Of a DNA stretch of 21,689 nt, positions 8,586-16,672 are shown piece after piece. Under the pieces are notes generated by a model that was given only the letters and a program-made list of their open reading frames with translations, was not told the DNA's origin and made no database searches. Within the stretch, counting starts at the first letter, position 1. Every line of letters starts with the position of its first letter. This stretch comes from JAICIG01 sp035532215 (GTDB lineage Bacteria; Planctomycetota; Planctomycetia; Pirellulales; JAICIG01): positions 1-21,689 of the forward strand of contig DATKRK010000139.1 of the NCBI GenBank assembly GCA_035532215.1. Direction: 5' to 3'. A program made the position numbers and the translations under genes.

Positions 8586-8768
8586 CGCGCACGGCAAAAA
8601 CTTGCAGGAATCCGCCTGGCGTGCGAAAATCGGGCCGAAAGATCGCGTCTGGCCGTAGACCGTCGCATCGCTCGGGTTGAAGGCGGCCGTCGCGCCACAT
8701 TCCGGCACGAGAGGCTTGAATCTTTCGCAAGCCAGCAGGATTCCAATTGCAAACGGAGGGGATCTGCC

Positions 8769-11700
8769 ATGCGAGTTATCGAGGCGCGAACTTTTCCTTG
8801 CCGCGCGGGCGGCTGCTTGACCCGAGGATCGCGGAGGTTGGCTGTGTTGGCGTGGCTGGTCTGCGGCGCCACGGCGGCAGCTCAACTGCCGGGGGCCCGG
8901 TTGTCGAGCGTCTTCCCGGCGGGCGGCCGGCAAGGGGACTCGGCCGAGATCGCCATCGCGGGCGGCGACTTGGACTCCGTCGATCGGTTGCTGTTCTCGC
9001 ATCCGGGCATTGCGGCCCAGCCCAAGCTCCGCGAAGCCGGCGAGTTCGAAAACTCGCCGCAGCCGATTCCCAACCAGTTCACGGTGCAGATCGGCGCAGA
9101 GACGCCGCCGGGCTACTACGAAGTCCGCGCGCTCGGCAAGTACGGAGTTTCCAATCCGCGCGCTTTCTTCGTTGGCGTCGCGGCCGAAGTCTTGGAGGCG
9201 GAGCCCAACGAAACGATTGAAACGGCGCAGGAAGTCCCGCTCGACTCGGTGGTCAACGGCCGCTCGAATCGAGGCAGCGACCTGGATTTCTACCGCTTCA
9301 CGGCCAAGGCCGGTCAGCGAGTGCTGATCGAATGCCGGGCGCGGGCGATCGACTCGCGGCTCGACGCGGCCCTGGCCGTTTACGATGCCGCCGGCCGCGA
9401 ATTGGCGAGCAAGTACGAGGGCAGCTTGCGCGATACGCTGATCGATTTCACCGTTCCGGCCGACGGCAGTTACACGGTCAAGCTGCACGATTTCATCTAT
9501 GGCGGCGGCGACGAGTATGTCTATCGCTTGTCGCTCAGCACGCAGCCGCACATCGATTTCGTGTTTCCGCCCGCCGGAGTTCCGGGCGGCAAATGGCTGT
9601 TTCGCGTGTACGGCCGCAATCTGCCGGGCGGCAAGCCGGCGCCGGGCGTAACCGTCGACGGCAAGCCGCTGGAAGTCGTGGCGGAAGCGATCGAATTGCC
9701 CGCCGGGCCCGCGACCACGGCGCTGCCCGTGGAAACGTTGATCGAACCCAATGAAGCGGCCCTCGACGCCGCCGCGTATCGTCTGCAAACCTCGCACGGT
9801 CCGACCGAACCGCTCTTGATCGGCTTCGCCTCGGCGCCGATCGTCGCCGAGGAAGAGCCGAACGACGACCCGCAAAAGGCCCAGCAGGTTTCGGCGCCCT
9901 GCGAGTGTGTCGGCCAGTTCAGTCCGCAGGGCGATCAGGATTGGTTTTCGTTCGGAGCCAAGCAAGGCGACAAATATGTCATCGAAGTGATTTCGCAGCG
10001 TCAAGGCTCGATCGCCGATCCGTTTCTGCTGGTCGAGCAACTCACGACCGACAAGCAAGGCCAGCAACAGGTCAAAGAATTGAAGAGCGAGGACGACGCC
10101 GGCGAGGCGGCGGCCGATCCCGATTTCAACACCCGCCACGACGATCCGATCTACCGTTTTACGGCGCCGGCCGACGGAAGCTACCGCGTGCTGGTTCGCG
10201 ATTTGTACTTCGGCTCGCGCGGCGATCCGCGGTTCGTCTACCGGCTGGCCATTCGACCCGAGCAGCCCGATTTCCGCCTGGTCGCGATGCCGAAGTTTTC
10301 CGGCTCGCAGCCCAACCAGCAGCAATCGGTTGTCTGGAACCCGCTGCTGCGCAAAGGCGGGACCGAATCGATTGAATTGGTCGTTTTTCGCCGTGACGGT
10401 TTCGACGGGGAAATTGCCGTTTCGGCCGAAGACTTGCCGGCCGGCGTGACGGCCCAGCCAATCTCGATTGGTCCCGCCGACAACCTGGCGACGCTCGTGC
10501 TCAAAGCCGCCGACGACGCGCCGGCGAGCGTGGCGACGTTCCGCGTGGTCGGCCGGTCGAAAGTCGGGGACGCCGAACTGGTCCGCGAAGCGCGTGCGGG
10601 CTCGCTGGTTTGGGCCGGTCAACAACGCCGCAGCACGGCGCACGCGCGGTTGACCAGCTCCTTGACGCTGGCCGTCAGCGACACAGAGCAGGCGCCGTTT
10701 CTGGTCGAAGCCAAGGACGGCGGCAATTTGGAAATGTCGCGAGCCGGCAAGCTGGAGATCCCCTTGAAAGTCACTCGCCGCGATGGCTTCTCGGGCCCGA
10801 TCCAGATGAGCGTATCGGGGCTGCCGCGAGGCTTTCAGCGCGTCAACAATCTCACGGTCGCCAGCAAGGCGGATTCGTTCGAACTGACAATGAATATCCC
10901 TGCCAACTCGCCGTTGGGCAGCTTCAGCTTTTACCTGCGCGCCACCGCCAAGCACAACTACCGTCGCAATCCCGAAGCGGCCGATGCTGCGACCAAGCGC
11001 AAGGACGAGCTCGCAAAACGGGCGACCGAGTTGGCTCTGGCGGCGAAAGACGCTGCGAAAGCCAAGCAAGACGCTGAAAAAGTAGCCGCGGAACTCGAAC
11101 AGAAAGCGGAAGCGGCGGCCAAACGCCTCGCCGAGGCCGCCGAGGCCGCGGAAACGGCCGAGTCGAACATCAAAGCGGCGAGCGCCGACGTCGAGGCGGC
11201 CAAGCAGGCTGCGGAGGACAAACCAGACGATAAGGAATTGGCGGCCGCATTGGCCGAGGCTGAAAAACGTTTGAACGAAGCTGAAACGGAAGCCGAGAAG
11301 GCGGCCGAAGCGAAAACGGCGGCCGAAAAGTCAGCCGAAGAAACTTCGCTTGAGGCGAAAGCGGCCGCCCAGACGCAAACCGCCGCCGAACAAACGCTGG
11401 CCGCCGCCGAAGCGAACGCCAAATCGGCCGAAAAAGCCAAAACCGCCGCCGAAAAGGAAGCCGTCCAGGCCGCGGGCGCGGCAAAACCCAAGAGCCTCAA
11501 TATCGGGTTCCCTTCAACGACAATCACGCTCAAGGTCACGCCGGCGCCCATGACGCTCATGGCGCCGCCGCCCAGTGCGCCGCTCGCCCAAGGAGCGAAA
11601 CTTGAATTGCCGATCCAGATCAACCGCCTGTACGGCTACGCCGACCCGGTTCAGCTCAGCGTCACTTTTCCCAAGGGCGTCGCGGGGCTCAAAGCGGCGG

Positions 11701-11873
11701 CGGTTACGATTCCCAAGGACGGGACCGAAGCCAAGCTGGTGCTCGAAGCGACGGCCAGCGCAACGCCCGGCGAGCACGAGTTGACGATTCAGGCCGTCAG
11801 CCGCTTCAACAACCAGAACCTGACGACGACCGAACTGGTGCGTCTGGCGGTGCAAGAGGCGAAAAAGCCTTGA
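8769..11873 (+). CDS. Exported PPC-domain protein with long Ala/Glu/Lys coiled-coil insert
   Basis: ATG 8769 has a strong site (GGAGGGG) upstream and gives 1034 residues. An N-terminal hydrophobic segment (RRLAVLAWLVCGATAAAQ, about 22-39) looks like a signal peptide with cleavage near AAA-Q. Next comes an IPT/TIG-like beta domain (about 42-140), with LSSVFPAGGRQGDSAEIAIAG. Two pre-peptidase C-terminal (PPC) domains follow, at about 145-257 (EAEPNETIETAQEV, SDLDFYRFTAKAGQRV) and 360-499 (EEEPNDDPQKAQQV, GDQDWFSFGAKQGDKY). Ig-like beta regions follow, then a helical region from about 734 to 907 made almost entirely of Ala, Glu and Lys, probably a coiled coil. A last beta domain ends the protein. 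No peptidase motif was seen. It is likely extracytoplasmic and involved in binding or scaffolding. The next gene also encodes an exported repeat protein, but a 149-bp gap leaves co-transcription uncertain. Confidence 0.86.
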   Translation: MRVIEARTFPCRAGGCLTRGSRRLAVLAWLVCGATAAAQLPGARLSSVFPAGGRQGDSAEIAIAGGDLDSVDRLLFSHPGIAAQPKLREAGEFENSPQPIPNQFTVQIGAETPPGYYEVRALGKYGVSNPRAFFVGVAAEVLEAEPNETIETAQEVPLDSVVNGRSNRGSDLDFYRFTAKAGQRVLIECRARAIDSRLDAALAVYDAAGRELASKYEGSLRDTLIDFTVPADGSYTVKLHDFIYGGGDEYVYRLSLSTQPHIDFVFPPAGVPGGKWLFRVYGRNLPGGKPAPGVTVDGKPLEVVAEAIELPAGPATTALPVETLIEPNEAALDAAAYRLQTSHGPTEPLLIGFASAPIVAEEEPNDDPQKAQQVSAPCECVGQFSPQGDQDWFSFGAKQGDKYVIEVISQRQGSIADPFLLVEQLTTDKQGQQQVKELKSEDDAGEAAADPDFNTRHDDPIYRFTAPADGSYRVLVRDLYFGSRGDPRFVYRLAIRPEQPDFRLVAMPKFSGSQPNQQQSVVWNPLLRKGGTESIELVVFRRDGFDGEIAVSAEDLPAGVTAQPISIGPADNLATLVLKAADDAPASVATFRVVGRSKVGDAELVREARAGSLVWAGQQRRSTAHARLTSSLTLAVSDTEQAPFLVEAKDGGNLEMSRAGKLEIPLKVTRRDGFSGPIQMSVSGLPRGFQRVNNLTVASKADSFELTMNIPANSPLGSFSFYLRATAKHNYRRNPEAADAATKRKDELAKRATELALAAKDAAKAKQDAEKVAAELEQKAEAAAKRLAEAAEAAETAESNIKAASADVEAAKQAAEDKPDDKELAAALAEAEKRLNEAETEAEKAAEAKTAAEKSAEETSLEAKAAAQTQTAAEQTLAAAEANAKSAEKAKTAAEKEAVQAAGAAKPKSLNIGFPSTTITLKVTPAPMTLMAPPPSAPLAQGAKLELPIQINRLYGYADPVQLSVTFPKGVAGLKAAAVTIPKDGTEAKLVLEATASATPGEHELTIQAVSRFNNQNLTTTELVRLAVQEAKKP

Positions 11874-12022
11874 AGCTGCCGGTGCTCTGTCGGCGACCTT
11901 GTTTTGATTAGCCGTCCGTCACTCCCCGGCGAGCCGCCCGACTTGAAACACTGGCTCTCGCGGCCCTCCTCGACTAGCTTGGTGCAGAGCGGGGCAACAC
12001 GCTGCGCACCAGGAAAACTGTC

Positions 12023-15000
12023 ATGCCCGCCGGACGACGCGATTGCTTGCCGAAACCAACTCCCATTCCGACTCGCGGCAGCGACCGCAGGCTGTGGACT
12101 TGGCTGTCCTCGATGGGCGTGTTCTCCGCCGCAGCGGCCGCCTGGGCCCAGCAGCCGGCGACTCCGCCCTCGCCCAACGTGCTGACCGGCCATACGCAGG
12201 CCGTCAGCGCGGCGGCCCTGACGCCCAACGGTAAAATCGCCGTCACCGCCAGCTACGACAACACGCTTAAGCTGTGGGACGCGACGACCGGTCGCGAACT
12301 GCGAACGCTCGTCGGGCATCAACAGCAGGTCTTCGCCCTGGCGCTCAGCCGCGACGGGCAAACGATCGCCTCCGGTTCCCGCGACAATACGATCAAGCTC
12401 TGGAACATGATCCGGCCCGAGCCGATCGCGGCGCTGGCAGGTCATGCCGACGAGATCGCGTCGGTCGCCTTCAGCCCCGACGGCAACCTGATCGCCACGG
12501 CCAGCCTCGATCGCACGGCCAAGCTTTGGCAAAAGGCCGACGGCAAGCCGGTGCGCTCGCTCGAAGGCCACGCGGCGCCGCTGACGCGCGTGACTTATCG
12601 CCGCGACAACCAGCAACTGGCCACAGCCGACGCGGCGGGCGCCATCCGGCTGTGGAACCCGGCCGATGGCGTCTTGCAGGGCGAGTTGAACGCGCCGGGT
12701 GGCGCCGTCACGGGCTTGAGCTTCAACCCCAACAATCAATCGCTCGCCGCGACAAGCGCCGACGGCACGCTGCGCTGGTGGCAGTTGCCGCCGCCCGCCC
12801 GGTTGATGGTCCAGCAGCCCGCCGAGGTCGCGGCCGTCGCCGTCTCGAATGACGGCAACCTAATCGTCTCAGGCGCCGCCGACGGCGCGGTCGGACTGTG
12901 GGGCGCCGCAGCGAATCCGATTCGCACGCTGGCGCCCGCGCCCGGCCCGGTTGCCGCGGTCGCCCTCAGCCCCGACAATTCCACCGTGGCCGCCGGCAGC
13001 ACGACCGGAACGATCCAGCTTTGGAACGCCGGCGACGGCGCCGACCGTTTTTCGATCTTCGCCCACGCCGGCGCCGTCAGCGGCCTGTCGTTTCACCCCA
13101 ATGGGCGGCAATTGGCCTCCTCCGGCGCCGACGGCATGCTGCGCATCTGGCAATTGCCGCTGGTCGCCTCGCGCGTGCTGGCCGGCCACGGGCAGCCGAT
13201 CCGCGCCGTCGCCGTCAGCCCCAACGGGCAACTGGCCGCCACGGCCAGCGCCGATAACACGGTGCGAGTCTGGAATCTCGGCAACGGCCAGACGGTCGCC
13301 ACGCTTGCAGGGCACGGCGCCGCGGTGAACTCGGTCGCCTGGTCGGCCGATAGCGGCCGGCTGGTCACCGCCAGCGTCGACAAGACGGCCCGCGTTTGGA
13401 CGGCCGGCGACGGCAAGCAAGTCGCGCTCTGCGAAGGGCACGCCGCCGAAGTCCGCGGCGCGGCGTTCACGCCGGACGGCAGCCAGATCGTCACCGCCGG
13501 CGCCGACAACGCCGTGAAGCAATGGACCGCCACTGACGGTAAGGAGGTTCGCACGCTCACGGGGCACGCGGGGCCAGTCGTTGCCGTCGCGGTGGCGGCG
13601 CCAACGGGCCGCATCGTCTCGGCCTCGGCCGATGGCAGCGTGCGGCTATGGAACCTGGCTGACGGCGCGGCGATCGCCACGATCAATCACGGCGCCCCGG
13701 TGACGGCGCTGGCCGTCAGCCCTGACGGCGCCACGGTCGCTTCGGCCGGGGCCGACAATAGCGTCAAAACTTGGAAAGCGGCCGACGGCGCCGCGATTGG
13801 GGCGATCGCAGGGCACGCGGCCGCCGTCAATGGCCTGGCGTTCACGGCTAACGGTCAACGACTGGCCAGTGCATCGGCCGACGGCTGGGTGCGCGTCTGG
13901 GATCTCGCGGGTCGCAACCTGCAATCGTTCGCCACGCCCGGCGCGGCGGTCAGCTCGGTCGCCTTCGCCCCCGATCAAAAAACGCTCGTCGCCGGCGGCG
14001 CAGACAACCAGGCCCGCGTCCATCAACTGGCCGTAACGCAGGCGATCTCGGCTCATGCGGGCGGGGCGGGGGGCGTCTTGTTTTCGCCCAACGGCGCCCA
14101 ACTGCTCAGCGGCGGCGCCGACAAGATCGTGCGGCTGTTCAACGCGGCCGACGGCCAGCAAGCCCGCGAGTTCGCCGGCCACGCCGCGGCGATCACGAGC
14201 GTGGCGTTCACTAAAGACAGCCAGCGGGCGATCGCCGCGGCGGCCGACGGCGCCGTGCGAATCTGGTCGCTCGCAGCCCAAGGGGGAACGAAGGAAGCCG
14301 AGCCGATCGTGCTGGCCCATCCCAAGCCTGTGCGCAACCTGTCTGTCAGCGCAGACAATCTCAAACTGGCCACGGCCTGCGACGACCATCTCGTTCGCGT
14401 TTGGGACCTGGCCGGCGACGGCGTGCTCGAACAATTCGCCGGACATGCGGCGCCGGTCGCCGGCGTAGCTTTCGCCGCCAACAACAAAACGGTTGTTTCC
14501 GCCGGCGTCGACAAGACGCTGCGCATTTGGCAAACTTCGGCGCTGCGAGTTGTGGCCGCCCACGCCGGCGCCGCGCGCGACCTGGCTTACACGGCCAACG
14601 GTTCGCTGATCGCCACGGCCGGCGACGACAAGCTCGTCAAGCTGTGGGACGGCAACGGCAAGCAGGTGCGCCAGTTCGAAGGCGCCCAGGGCGCGCTCGC
14701 TACGGTCGCCATTCGAGCCGACTCGCAACAAATCGCCGGCGGCGGCGCCGATCAAAAGCTGTACGTCTGGCAGCTCGGCGACGCCAAGTTGCTCCGCGCG
14801 ATCGAAACGCCGGCGGCTATTCAGGCCGTCGCTTTCAGCCCCGACAATCAGCAGCTCGCCGCCGCCGGCGCCGACAATCACTTGCGCGTGTTCAATCCGG
14901 CCGATGGCAAGCCGTTGGAGGATTTTGTCGGGGTGGCTCCGGTCACTTCGGTTGCGTTCTCGCCCGACAGCCAGACGCTCGTCAGCGGCGGCGGCAATCA

Positions 15001-15667
15001 CACGGCCAAGCTTTGGTTGCACGCCTCGGCGGCGCCTGTGAAGAGTCTCGGCGGCCATGCGGCGCAAATCTATTCGGTCGCCTTCAGCGCCGACGGGCAG
15101 ACGATCGCCTCGGCCAGCGCCGACCAGACGATTCGCCTCTGGAACGCGGCCTCAGGCGGCCAGGTCCGGCAGATCAACGGCCATCAAGGCTCGGTGTATT
15201 GCGTCGACTACAGCCCCGACGGCAAGGTGTTGGTTTCGCTCGGCGCCGACATGACGGCCCGGCTGTGGGACGCCAACAGCGGGAGCGAACTGAAGCAATT
15301 CGCCGGCGCCGACGCGCCGCTGTATAGCGCCGCCTTCAGCCCCAACGGCGCCACGCTGGCCGCCGGCGGACTGGGCAAGACGATCTACCTGTGGGACGTC
15401 GGCTCCGGGCAATTGAAATCTTCCATCACCGGCCATAGCGACCACATCTATCGCGTCGTCTTCAATCCGGCCGGCACGAGGCTGCTCTCGACCGGCTACA
15501 CCGGCCACGTTTTTGTCTGGGATGTCGCCAGCGGCAAGCAACTCTTCACGACCAAGCTTCCCTCGTCGGCCAACTACGCGGTCTACGCCCCCGACGGCGG
15601 CCGCGCGCTCGTCTCGTGCGCCGACGGCAACGCCTACTTCATCGATCTGCCGGCCGAAGCGCGATAA
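12023..15667 (+). CDS. Exported giant WD40-repeat protein (28 blades)
   Basis: ATG 12023 has AGGAAA about nine bases upstream and gives 1214 residues. The N-terminus is basic, then hydrophobic (LWTWLSSMGVFSAAAAAWAQQ, about 24-44), consistent with a signal peptide cleaved after AWA. From about residue 50 to the end it is all WD40 repeats of about 41 residues each, recognisable by a GH dipeptide, a V.SPDG-type turn, an ASAD-type turn and a terminal LW, VW or IW. By eye I count 28 repeats. Several are degenerate (GH replaced by AP, TP or GV, or W replaced by F or H, around repeats 5-7, 15-16, 21-23 and 28). Twenty-eight equals four seven-bladed propellers. No kinase, caspase or other effector domain is fused to it, and it has no catalytic motif. 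It probably acts as an extracytoplasmic interaction platform. The ligand is unknown. Confidence 0.9.
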   Translation: MPAGRRDCLPKPTPIPTRGSDRRLWTWLSSMGVFSAAAAAWAQQPATPPSPNVLTGHTQAVSAAALTPNGKIAVTASYDNTLKLWDATTGRELRTLVGHQQQVFALALSRDGQTIASGSRDNTIKLWNMIRPEPIAALAGHADEIASVAFSPDGNLIATASLDRTAKLWQKADGKPVRSLEGHAAPLTRVTYRRDNQQLATADAAGAIRLWNPADGVLQGELNAPGGAVTGLSFNPNNQSLAATSADGTLRWWQLPPPARLMVQQPAEVAAVAVSNDGNLIVSGAADGAVGLWGAAANPIRTLAPAPGPVAAVALSPDNSTVAAGSTTGTIQLWNAGDGADRFSIFAHAGAVSGLSFHPNGRQLASSGADGMLRIWQLPLVASRVLAGHGQPIRAVAVSPNGQLAATASADNTVRVWNLGNGQTVATLAGHGAAVNSVAWSADSGRLVTASVDKTARVWTAGDGKQVALCEGHAAEVRGAAFTPDGSQIVTAGADNAVKQWTATDGKEVRTLTGHAGPVVAVAVAAPTGRIVSASADGSVRLWNLADGAAIATINHGAPVTALAVSPDGATVASAGADNSVKTWKAADGAAIGAIAGHAAAVNGLAFTANGQRLASASADGWVRVWDLAGRNLQSFATPGAAVSSVAFAPDQKTLVAGGADNQARVHQLAVTQAISAHAGGAGGVLFSPNGAQLLSGGADKIVRLFNAADGQQAREFAGHAAAITSVAFTKDSQRAIAAAADGAVRIWSLAAQGGTKEAEPIVLAHPKPVRNLSVSADNLKLATACDDHLVRVWDLAGDGVLEQFAGHAAPVAGVAFAANNKTVVSAGVDKTLRIWQTSALRVVAAHAGAARDLAYTANGSLIATAGDDKLVKLWDGNGKQVRQFEGAQGALATVAIRADSQQIAGGGADQKLYVWQLGDAKLLRAIETPAAIQAVAFSPDNQQLAAAGADNHLRVFNPADGKPLEDFVGVAPVTSVAFSPDSQTLVSGGGNHTAKLWLHASAAPVKSLGGHAAQIYSVAFSADGQTIASASADQTIRLWNAASGGQVRQINGHQGSVYCVDYSPDGKVLVSLGADMTARLWDANSGSELKQFAGADAPLYSAAFSPNGATLAAGGLGKTIYLWDVGSGQLKSSITGHSDHIYRVVFNPAGTRLLSTGYTGHVFVWDVASGKQLFTTKLPSSANYAVYAPDGGRALVSCADGNAYFIDLPAEAR

Positions 15668-15677
15668 TCCGCTTTGA

Positions 15678-15715
15678 GGGGCTCACGCGGAGGCGCGGAG
15701 AGGAAAAGGGGAGGA
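15678..15715 (+). repeat. CGCGGAG-type repeat, copy A (upstream of GxxExxY gene)
   Basis: The core CTCACGCGGAGGCGCGGAG is followed by a purine-rich tail ending in AAAAGGGGAG. That tail provides the ribosome-binding site of the GxxExxY gene that starts at 15720. Copy C downstream repeats the first 22-23 bases with one difference. Copy B is an inverted copy. Confidence 0.8.
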
Positions 15716-16100
15716 CGGCATGGCAAGAGAAATCGATGAGGTTACGGGAATCATCGTAGACGCGGCGTACAAGATACATGTCGGTCTCGGTCCAGGGTTG
15801 TTAGAGTCGGTCTATGAAGCAGTGCTAGAACGCGAACTCCAGCGTAGAGGACTGACAGTCGAGCGACAAAAACTTGTGTCGTTTGAGTTTGACGGAATGT
15901 GATTTGACGACGTGTTGCGTCTGGACCTGTTCGTAGGATCTCTTGTCGTCGTAGAGCTGAAAAGCGTTGAGCAGTTCGCCCCAGTTCACGCGAAGCAAGT
16001 TCTCACCTACTTGCGATTGCTGAGACTCCCCGTCGGTCTCTTGATCAACTTCGGAGCCCCGACCTTGAAGGAGGGTTTGCATCGCATCGTGAACAACTAC

Positions 16101-16130
16101 TCCCCTTCTCCCTCCGCGTCTCCGCGTGAA
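16101..16130 (-). repeat. CGCGGAG-type repeat, copy B (inverted, downstream of GxxExxY core)
   Basis: On the minus strand this reads TTCACGCGGAGACGCGGAGG followed by a purine-rich tail, matching copy A (TCACGCGGAG, one change, CGCGGAG). It begins right after the last conserved codon of the GxxExxY frame, so the gene core lies between oppositely oriented copies. Confidence 0.8.
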
Positions 16131-16170
16131 CAATCCCGGCGATTCCGCCGCGGATCAGGGCTAGGTTTTT

Positions 16171-16200
16171 GGGGCTCGCGCGGAGGCGCGGAGCGAGAAG
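16171..16200 (+). repeat. CGCGGAG-type repeat, copy C (direct copy of A)
   Basis: It reads GGGGCTCGCGCGGAGGCGCG and continues GAG and a purine-rich tail. It matches copy A over its first 22-23 bases with one substitution. Copies A and C are direct repeats about 490 bp apart that bracket the GxxExxY gene and inverted copy B. Confidence 0.78.
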
Positions 16201-16256
16201 GAATCTTTCATTCGGAAAGGCGTTTGGCGCGCGAGTTGCAACCCAAAAAAACGTGC

Positions 16257-16273
16257 GGCGCGATTATCGCGCC
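16257..16273. promoter_or_regulatory. 17-bp palindrome upstream of small membrane gene
   Basis: GGCGCGAT-T-ATCGCGCC is a perfect 8-bp inverted repeat around one central base, ending 21 bases before the ATG at 16295. It could be an operator or an mRNA hairpin next to the ribosome-binding site (GAGGAG). No regulator is assigned. Confidence 0.3.
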
Positions 16274-16294
16274 TGGTCGAGAGGAGATACTGCC

Positions 16295-16582
16295 ATGAGA
16301 GAAACCAATATTACACTGCCGGAACTGGGCCTGATTGCGGGCACCCGGGCGGCTGCCGGAGCGGGCCTCGGATTGTTGCTGGCGGACCGCTTGGGCGATC
16401 GCGAACGCAAAGCCGTGGGCTGGACGCTGCTCGTGTTCGGCGCGCTGACCACGATCCCGCTGGCGATGGAAGTGCTCGGCGGCTTGCGAAGCCGGAATGC
16501 GAAGAGGTTGTCCCACGACGGCCGCAAACCGCAGAGCCGGCCTGACGATCGGTATCGGCGGGAAGGCGCCGCCGCTTCGTAA
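16295..16582 (+). CDS. Small two-helix membrane protein of unknown function
   Basis: ATG 16295 has GAGAGGAG about nine bases upstream, which picks this start over the open frame upstream; the product is 95 residues. Two hydrophobic segments are visible: about residues 10-30 (LGLIAGTRAAAGAGLGLLLA) and 42-62 (VGWTLLVFGALTTIPLAMEV). A short loop, DRLGDRERKA, separates them, and a basic C-terminal tail (SRNAKRLSHDGRKPQSRPDD) is probably cytoplasmic. I do not recognise the family. The start overlaps the end of the broken GxxExxY frame by four bases, but that read-through is accidental, and the palindrome at 16257-16273 suggests its own control. It converges on the APC permease gene across 90 bp. 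Confidence 0.72.
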   Translation: MRETNITLPELGLIAGTRAAAGAGLGLLLADRLGDRERKAVGWTLLVFGALTTIPLAMEVLGGLRSRNAKRLSHDGRKPQSRPDDRYRREGAAAS

Positions 16583-16636
16583 GGAACGTAAGGAACAAGG
16601 CTAGCCGGTCCGAAGCATGTGCTCGATCGGCGCAGA

Positions 16637-16657
16637 GCGCGCGGAGCGGCCGCGCGC
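16637..16657. terminator. GC-rich hairpin between convergent genes
   Basis: GCGCGCGG (16637-16644) pairs perfectly with CCGCGCGC (16650-16657) across a five-base loop, between the ends of the small membrane gene and the permease gene. A second perfect palindrome, GAGATCGCGATCTC (16661-16674), lies beside it and overlaps the permease stop. There is no T tract, so intrinsic termination is uncertain. Confidence 0.3.
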
Positions 16658-16672
16658 GTCGAGATCGCGATC

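Larger units (their letters stand above)
15720..16298 (+). pseudogene. GxxExxY protein (PD-(D/E)XK-like), interrupted by in-frame TGA
   Basis: The frame starts at ATG 15720 after an excellent GGGGAGG site. Residues 26-32 read GLLESVY, the GxxExxY motif, within the typical start DEVTGIIVDAAYKIHVGLG. Codon 61 (15900-15902) is TGA, but the same frame continues with an intact family sequence: FDDVLRLDLFVGSLVVVELK, then HAKQVLTYLRLLRLPVGLLINFG and HRIVNNY at codon 127. An Arg is expected at codon 61, so a single CGA-to-TGA change explains the break. Acidic residues D69 and E79-x-K81 match a PD-(D/E)XK nuclease-like core (the family falls in PDDEXK_3). The break separates them from E29. Beyond codon 127 the frame reads through the inverted repeat and ends at 16298, overlapping the next ATG. 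The biochemical role of the family is not established. Restart at GTG 15912 would lack the motif. Confidence 0.85.

Noticed and set aside
7434..11069. A 1211-codon minus-strand open frame
   Set aside because: It lies opposite the NTPase and PPC genes, which have clear domains and ribosome-binding sites. Its translation has shadow-type composition and no motif.
10958..11623. A minus-strand Ala/Ser-rich frame that looks membrane-like
   Set aside because: It is the complement of the Ala/Glu/Lys coiled-coil codons, so the Ala/Ser/Phe richness is an artefact.
13646..15067. A 473-codon minus-strand open frame opposite the WD40 gene
   Set aside because: Its repeat-like pattern mirrors the WD40 repeats on the other strand; no independent domain or start signal.
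15900..15902. TGA in the GxxExxY gene as selenocysteine or recoded codon
   Set aside because: An Arg is expected at this position, no selenocysteine-type hairpin was evident just downstream, and the other genes use TGA as a normal stop.
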